Below are positions 57,901 through 64,000 of a stretch of 64,000 bases of DNA, piece after piece. Numbering within the stretch: position 1 is the first letter of the stretch; each line of letters opens with the position of its first letter. Below the pieces are notes generated by a model that was not told where the DNA came from, did not search any database, and worked only from the letters and a program-made list of their open reading frames with translations. A program made the position numbers and the translations under genes. Source of the DNA: Terana coerulea (Eukaryota; Basidiomycota; Agaricomycetes; Polyporales; Phanerochaetaceae); the NCBI GenBank assembly GCA_024811115.1, contig JAKOGH010001126.1, positions 124,001 to 188,000 on the forward strand, read 5' to 3'.

Positions 57901-59082
57901 GGACGCTCTGCCCCGTAGATCATCTCAGGATAGACGGCCGAGTGCCTATCGACAAGTCAGCCCACTACCTGACTCAAATGAGGCTGAACCCTGCGAAGGA
58001 GCTCATCGCGGCAGCGTTTGAACCTGAGAACGATGCAAACTCGAGCAGCTTTGACCTGCTATCCAACTACCTTATTGGCAAGGGGTACGTGAACTGTTCT
58101 CTTTTTCTTTCCGTCAAAATACTTACAACACGACCATAGGCGTCATGGGCTCGTATTCCCCTGGGGACATAGACCGAAGGACCATCATCCCGGCCGTGAA
58201 CTGTATATTGTACCGCTGTTGTCTACTGAACCTCTGCCAGAGTTCATAGAGCTTCTTGATGACCTGCAACTGCCAGAGGACCGGAAAGCGAACTACATGA
58301 TAGGGATATGGGTCTTGACGAAGGACAAACTGGCACCGCCGCCCACGCTGCCTACGCCTACGCTGCCAACTGCACCGGTTCAACCTCCATCTAACCCCTT
58401 TGCGGGAGAACCACACATGCAGCAGCCCCCACAACCTGCAGTACCATTGCCGCCACTTCCCGCTCTGCCTTCTCAAGTGCCGACACCTCCTGTCCCTGCG
58501 ATCGTGCCGCCTGCACCGTCGCACTCTCCGGGGGGCTCAATGTTGGCCGCAGAGGTTGCGTCACTTACTCCCGAGCAGATCCAGGCTATGCTCCGCTCGC
58601 TGACTGCCAACCAAAGCCCGCCCCTCCCGGGGGCCGTGCCGCAGCCCGCGCTCCTTACGCCGGCGCTGGTGCCCTCGATGCCCCCGTTGGCCCCGCCGAT
58701 GCAGCCCTGGATGGCCGCCCCGCCGTTCCCGCCCCAGTTCCCGCCGATGCCCCCGCGGGTGCAGCACTCCCCGCCGATGCCGGCGACCTTCGCGCCGCCC
58801 GACGACTACCACCGGCCGTACGGGTACGCCGCGCCGCCTCCCGCACCGTCATTCGAGTCGTTCGACGGCGGCAGAGGCGGTAGCGACCGCGGCCACAGAG
58901 GTAGGGGAAACTGGGGGAGAGGCGGAAGGGGCGGGCAGCAGCAGCAGCAGCAGCAGCAGTCGGACCGCACGCGCGATTCTGGGTGGGGAGGACGGGGCAG
59001 AGGCCGGGGGCGGGGCGGCGGGGGCTCATCGCCGAATAAAGGCGGGCAGTGGGAAGGCTCGCCTCGGCGATGGAACCAGTGA
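54959..59082 (+). CDS. BYE1: Bye1-type transcription elongation regulator (PHD, TFIIS central domain, SPOC)
   Basis: Eight exons: 54959-55167, 55218-55267, 55324-55374, 55869-56056, 56119-56627, 56685-57750, 57807-58084, 58140-59082, about 1095 aa. A PHD finger (YCSCRKPDDGSPMILCSECK, WFHFKCLDLDERD, YVCPSCHERTN) is followed by a TFIIS-like central domain (ARKYCMTKLQELFRDIFLRY; KERFRMLTFNLSKSDRVALH; ITPRELSTMSSTDLADEETQ), a charged coil, and a SPOC domain (LWRTLCPVDHLRIDGRVPID; LFDLLSNYL-type region; GLVFPWGHRPKDHHPGRELY). The tail is Pro-rich, then RGG-rich with a run of eight Gln (CAG repeats at 58936-58959). Bye1 binds H3K4me3 and RNA polymerase II. The third intron (55375-55868, 494 nt) is far longer than its neighbours. 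Confidence 0.93.
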
Positions 59083-59457
59083 TTTATCTCTACAGTATTT
59101 GTGTCATCCATTGCTCATGCCCGCTTACTTCTTACCGACGATAAAGACCTGTAATTCTAAAGCTGCTAGTACCAGAGGCCGTGTGATACACACAGCTCAC
59201 CTCGTAAATCAGTTCTGTTCGTGAAATCAGCATCATGTATAGGCATCTCCTCTAAAACCTCGTCTGCCAAATCTCAGTGCCGTGGAAAATATTATGAATA
59301 AATGCCATGAAATAATACAATCAGAAGTGTGAAGTGTGAAGGCGGCCCTAGAGGGACAGAATAGATAGACTACACGGGAGACGGAGCTCCACGCATTTCT
59401 ACATGGCACCGTTTCGAACCTGCAGCGTGGTTAAGCAGCAGAGCGGCAGCCAGGCGC
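59083..59457. terminator. Convergent 3' region of BYE1 and MBP1
   Basis: 375 bp between two stop codons facing each other, so it must hold both 3' UTRs and poly(A) sites. AATAAA-like sequence is present near 59297 (GAATAAATG). Confidence 0.35.
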
Positions 59458-62176
59458 TCATCGACTTGCCTTCTGCATGAAGCCTGAGACTCGGCTGATG
59501 TCGATCACCTGGGTCTCGCTCTCAAAAGCGATGACGAGGTGCTCCAGGAGCTGCAAAAAGGATGAGCTTCGAGGTGGATGCCCGCATGACGACGACGTAC
59601 ATCTTCGACCTTGTCGATGGGCGTCCCTGTGCACAGCGCGACGATCTTCTTGCACAGGAACTCCTTCTCGGCACTCGCACCCTGCGACTGCGCCAGCCGC
59701 TGCTCCATCAGCCTCTCCATCCGCATGTGCCACGTCTTGAGCCGCCGCAGGCGTATCAGGCTCGCGACCGAGTCCGTCGTTGGCGCCGCCGGCTCCGAGT
59801 CCAAGCTGAACGACAGGTCGACGGGGCCGCCGATGCCCGCCAGCGTCGACCCGGGCCCGCGCAGGTGGAACGCGGGACCCGCGACGGGCCCGGCGTCGGC
59901 GCCATTGAGCTCCGTGCGCCCGGTCCAGTCGAAGTGGTCCTCGTCCTCGAGCGCCTTCTCGAGGTTGCGTGTGCGTTGCGTGCCGAGGTCGAGTTCGGAT
60001 ACTTGCCCCTGCACATGCTGGATCTGTTTGCGCTGTTCGGCGAGCTCGCGCGTCGCAGCGCGGAGGTGGGCCTGGGTGAGATCAAGCTGGTCCTGCTTGG
60101 TCTTTATCTCGGCAGCGAAGTCGTTGCCCAGCTCCTGAATCATGGCTTGTATGTCTGCACAACTGCTTAGCATTACAGCGATGGTGTTGCCGGAGACTAG
60201 ACATACCTGCCATGACATCTTGGCTCTTCTGTACAGGAGCTGATGGCCCCGCGCGAAGGGATGAGAGGATATCTTCAGCACGGGGACCACCGCCAAGTTC
60301 CTGTGAGAGTATGAGTTAGCCACGAAAGGATGATGACTCATCCAGCACCTACCTCGGTCTCAACACCGAAGTCGCCAGGTCGTAGTCCCAACCTGTTAGG
60401 GAGAATACGATTCGCACCCACGTCAAGCAAAGTCCTAACGAGACTACGGTTCCCGACCCTAGCAGCGATGTTCAGGGCCGTATCACCCTCGCCATCCTGC
60501 ATGTCGACCAGGCTCTTGAAGTCACCGCCCTGGTGTTGGGCGATCCATAGGAAGATTTGTTCTAAATAATATCTCGCAGCATGGGCACGACCCTTCACCC
60601 CCGCAGAGGCCACAATGTGATGCAGAACGCTCTTGCGTGCCGTGTCTAACGTGCGTATCGAAATATGCAGGGCTTCCACAAGTAGGTGGAACGTCTGGGT
60701 ATCATGGTTGGCCGTCGCGAGGGTAGCGCGAATCAAGGCCGTCTCGCCATTGTAATTACCCCGGTGTATGTCAGCACCGTTCGTCATGAGGGCGTGCACA
60801 ATGTGATGTCTCGCCATGCTGGCAGCGAGATGCATCGCGGTATGTCCTTGGTCGTCAAGGATGAGGTCGACGTCAAACGCCGTCAGCGCGGGGTTGTCTG
60901 GCGGAATCTCGCGGAGCGCGTTCAGCACGGCGGTGGGGTCGTCGCGCTGGCATATATGCGCGATAATTGCAATGCGCCGTGGGTCGCGCGCAGGCATGGC
61001 GGGGTCTATGGCGTGTGGCAAGACGGGCTTCGTCGCAAAACGCGCCTCCAGCGACTCTGCGGTCACTCGCACTGGCGGGGACTTGCCATTCACGGGAGGT
61101 TGCGCGCTTCCGTCGGATGGCACGCCGTTGGTGGTCGGTGTTGGTGTTATTCGCGGGGGAAGGGGCGCTTGTGATGGGTTTGGTGAATTGGGAACTGTCG
61201 CAACGGTGTGTAATGGCGAAGGCTCCGTCCGTGGTCGCTTCATAGGCGAAGGGCCGTCCGTGGTGTCTTGCGGTGTAGTTGATGGCGGTCGCGACCTGTC
61301 TGCCGTCTGAATGTCTGGAGATGCCGCTAACGGCGGTGGCAATGGTCTTGTATTTAACATGTTCATGTCGAGGTCAGTGTCTGACCAGGTCCGCTTGAGG
61401 GGTGCTTGTAGTGGCGGAGGCGTAGGTGATACGGCGGACGGGCCGGGTGGCGGATGGAAAGGTGAGCCATAAGGTGCTGGGTAATAAGGTGATGCATAGC
61501 CAGGCGGTCGACCTAGTGTCGAGGTCGACGGCGTGAACAGCCCTTGGGCACGACCTTGGTTCAGGAGACGTAGAGCCGAGCCCGGCATGATGGGTGGAGG
61601 TGCTAAGCCTGTCGGAGGGAACACTAGAAACAGCTCAGCCACTCAGGACATCATGGGTTCTGTTGAACACCCTACCTGTCATTGGCGGGAGGCCAGGGGC
61701 AAGGGCACCGATACTGTTGGTGTTTGGCACAAAATCAAACAATGGTCCCAGTAGGGGTGCCACCCCGTATTGCACTGCAATATCACGGCCGCGCTCGAGC
61801 GGTATCCTGTGATACGTTTCGTGAGAGACACACAGACCTACGGAAGACAATCCCTTACCATGTCCCCTGATATTTGCCGTAACCGCCCTGAACGATCTCG
61901 TGCTTGCCGGGGAGAATCTCTTTCTCGAGAATCTTGGTTCGGCGACCCTTGTCGACACCTGCGACTTTGAGAATCTGGGTTGCATTTACATAGGAGTCCG
62001 CTCTCCTGCGCATGACAGCGATACCGCGGACCATACATTCGTAAACCTGGGACTCGCTTCAGAACGGGTTTCCCACCGCGGAACGCGTTAGAAGGGCTGA
62101 CCTGGACAGAAGAATAGACGGCATTGTAGATCTTGACGGGGGCCTGCTGGCCAGGAGGTCGGGTAGGAGCCTGCAT
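59458..62176 (-). CDS. MBP1: APSES-domain cell-cycle transcription factor Mbp1
   Basis: Seven exons join exactly to 801 aa: 62176-62102, 62046-61859, 61806-61676, 61623-60353, 60300-60207, 60154-59601, 59550-59458. The APSES (KilA-N) DNA-binding domain is residues about 12-125 ([72 protein letters not shown]). A Pro-rich linker follows, then ankyrin repeats ([58 protein letters not shown]), a coiled coil and a C-terminal helical part. Mbp1 with Swi6 forms MBF, which binds ACGCGT boxes and drives G1/S genes. The start at 62176 fits the family. No frame break. Confidence 0.94.
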
Positions 62177-62293
62177 GAGAGCGGCCGCCGGCGAGGTGGA
62201 GGTCGGGGTGAACGTTGGCGACGACGAGCACGCGGGCTCACGCGACGGCGGGACGCGCCTGCTGAGTTCTAATTACTCCGCGTGAGGGTAATT

Positions 62294-62308
62294 ACACGTG
62301 GTACGTGT
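62294..62308. promoter_or_regulatory. Inverted repeat in the MBP1/MVP1 divergent promoter
   Basis: ACACGT-GGT-ACGTGT is a perfect 6-bp inverted repeat with a 3-bp spacer; it includes the E-box CACGTG at 62295-62300. It lies about midway in the 291 bp between the two starts, so a bHLH-type or other dimeric factor could act on both genes. Three GTAAGCA copies lie just to the right (62320-62385). Confidence 0.4.
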
Positions 62309-62467
62309 CCGGTAAGTAATTGTAAGCAGCTCTTGTATTGCTCATACAAACGACTCTGACAAAGTAAGCAGCCCGTAAGCAATATTACTTACTCGATCAA
62401 CTGTTTCCCGTCGACGCCGAACATTTGCGCGCTAACGTCCGGCTTGTCCGCGACGACGTCCACGACG

Positions 62468-64000
62468 ATGTTCAACGCTCCTAGGCAAAGCCAGCCTTAC
62501 CGCCAGACGACGGCCAACAATCTTGGGGCAAGTTTCATTGTGGACAATCCCCTCTCCAACTCGATATACGACTCAGACGGCCTTGACCCTTGGAGTGCTG
62601 CACCAAGTCCTGCACCACCACCACTGCCTACCACAACCTTAGCAAATGGCGCCTCGTCAGGTTTCAGCTCTGTTATCGGTATGTATAACCTCTATAATCG
62701 TAAAACAGAAGTTATCTCACATATAGAACAGCGGACGCTACGGTACCCGCAGTTTACCATGAAGCCTTCGCCGCAGTCGACCCGGTAAACACTGGAGAGA
62801 CCTCTGTCAATGCTCTTTCACGCGTTCTTGGTACATCTGCTCTGTCTGCATCCATAATTGACAGGGTAAGTTGCTCCCATAAGACTCCCCGATCAATCTC
62901 ACATACCTCTACAGATTGTTAGCCTTGTGAGCTCGCGAACCCGTGTTTCCAAGCTGGAGTTCTTCGTAGCGCTGGCATTGGTTGCACTGGCACAGAGTGG
63001 AAGAGGTGAGAATTACATCAACAGCCATTGCACGCGCCACAAACATGAAATTTGCTGTCATTCCCAGACCTCGGTATCGAAATGGTTGCTGCTTTGGCAC
63101 AAGAGAACGCGCTACCAGTGCCGCAGCTCGATTTAGCGGCACTTGCAACATCTCCTTCTGGCTTTGGGCAGTATCAACCCAGCGAAATCCGGTCGCCAGT
63201 CCCTACGAGAGCCTACTCCGACGACCCTTGGAGCGCGGCTGCGGCTGTATCGAAATTCCCTAATAGCACACCCGCTGCCAGCGAAACCTTGGCCAATGGC
63301 GCGCCTTCCAGCATCTCTGGGACTGGATTGCCGAGAGACTGGTGGAAGAAGCAAGAAACAGTCACAGTCAATATTCTCGGCCAGCAGGGATTTATCCTGA
63401 ACAGGTATCTCGTCTACGAGGTTTCTACAGACGTAAGCCTGGAATTATGCTCCTACCGATGTGCGATTGCTCACGTATTCTAGCGAGCACCTCCCGTCCC
63501 TCGACGATATTCTGAGTTCGTGATTCTCTGGGATTGCTTAGTCCGCCGATATCCTTTCAGACTCCTTCCTTCTCTACCGCCTAAGAGACTAGGGCGTAAG
63601 TGCACACCCACTATTCTAGCATCTTAATACTAACCATAGTGTAGCCGATGAAAGCTTCATAGAGCAGCGAAGGTGCGATTCTTGTTGGAAGTAGCTCATA
63701 TCCATGTTGACCATTGGCTTTAGGAGGGGCCTCGCGCGATTTCTGAACTTCATAATGTAAGCTACCAGACGCTTAACGTTGCTTCATAGCTAATCAGTAT
63801 CATAGAAACCATCCAATCATCAAGGATGACGGGCTATTGGCTGTGTTCTTGACAGAACCCTCATTTGAGTCATGGCGGAAACACTCGGCCATTTCGTACG
63901 ACGAGGAATCAGTCAGCAAGCGTGTCGACAGAGTGGAGGAGATGAGCATTCCCAGTGATTTGGAGGACAAGCTTGCGTAAGTTCTTAATACCGCTTATAC
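62468..64000 (+). CDS. MVP1: Sorting nexin Mvp1 (SNX8 family), 5' part
   Basis: Exons 62468-62678, 62732-62865, 62915-63005, 63068-63432, 63484-63595, 63645-63672, 63724-63756 and 63806-63976, then an intron that runs off the window. A Ser/Pro-rich N-terminus with the repeated DPWSAA motif precedes an EF/EH-like helical segment (YHEAFAAVDPVNTGETSVNA) and the PX domain (WWKKQETVTVNILGQQGFIL; PPVPRRYSEFVILWDCLVRR; PFRLLPSLPPKRLGPDESFI; NHPIIKDDGLLAVFLTEPSF). The C-terminal BAR-like domain lies beyond the edge. Mvp1 works in endosomal recycling and vacuolar sorting. Start chosen as the first in-frame ATG. Divergent from MBP1. Confidence 0.92.

Noticed and set aside
58936..58959. (CAG)8 repeat in BYE1 as an expansion-prone tract
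   Set aside because: Eight units in a Gln/Gly/Arg-rich tail is ordinary low complexity; no evidence of instability.

Overview
This window comes from a filamentous basidiomycete, most likely an agaricomycete. Genes are packed on both strands and are cut by many 50-60 nt GT-AG introns. Nearly all recognisable proteins are fungal housekeeping families. I rebuilt exons by hand from splice signals, reading phase and family conservation; identities come from recognised motifs, not from a database search.

Layout. 1-5.7 kb: 5' end of a DNAJB12/HLJ1-type chaperone gene (-), an FBXO9/Hrt3-type F-box gene (+), and about 2.9 kb of coding islands I could not identify. 5.8-12.3 kb: a mycosporine pathway pair, a desmethyl-4-deoxygadusol synthase-type cyclase and a MysC-type ATP-grasp ligase, both +, separated by a nest of non-autonomous transposons at 7.9-10.2 kb. 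12.8-21.4 kb: CDC55 (PP2A B55), SLY41-type transporter, class II eIF4E, KEI1. 21.5-26.1 kb: two tandem PQ-loop membrane protein genes, PET117 and EMC5. 26.8-34.3 kb: an F-box/LRR-like gene, the sterol acyltransferase ARE2, the spliceosomal RED protein, a diverged duplication, and a proline iminopeptidase. 34.6-47.8 kb: a GAR-domain microtubule protein, CLR2, ERG4, MPE1 and an orphan acidic protein. 48.3-64 kb: VPS5, the vacuolar TRP channel YVC1, BYE1, the APSES factor MBP1, and MVP1 running off the right edge.

The only pathway-like neighbourhood is the mycosporine pair. The cyclase should make the gadusol-type core from sedoheptulose 7-phosphate and the ATP-grasp enzyme should add glycine. 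The O-methyltransferase expected between these steps is not in the window. The other genes are unrelated in function, although many pairs are divergent and share short promoters (PET117/EMC5, ARE2/RED, ERG4/MPE1, YVC1/BYE1, MBP1/MVP1).

A striking technical feature is a set of single-base reading-frame breaks in about ten otherwise well-conserved genes, many of them at short homopolymers. Splice phases before and after the breaks agree with one-base errors. They look like consensus errors in the assembly rather than mass pseudogenisation, and gene models here should be read with that in mind.
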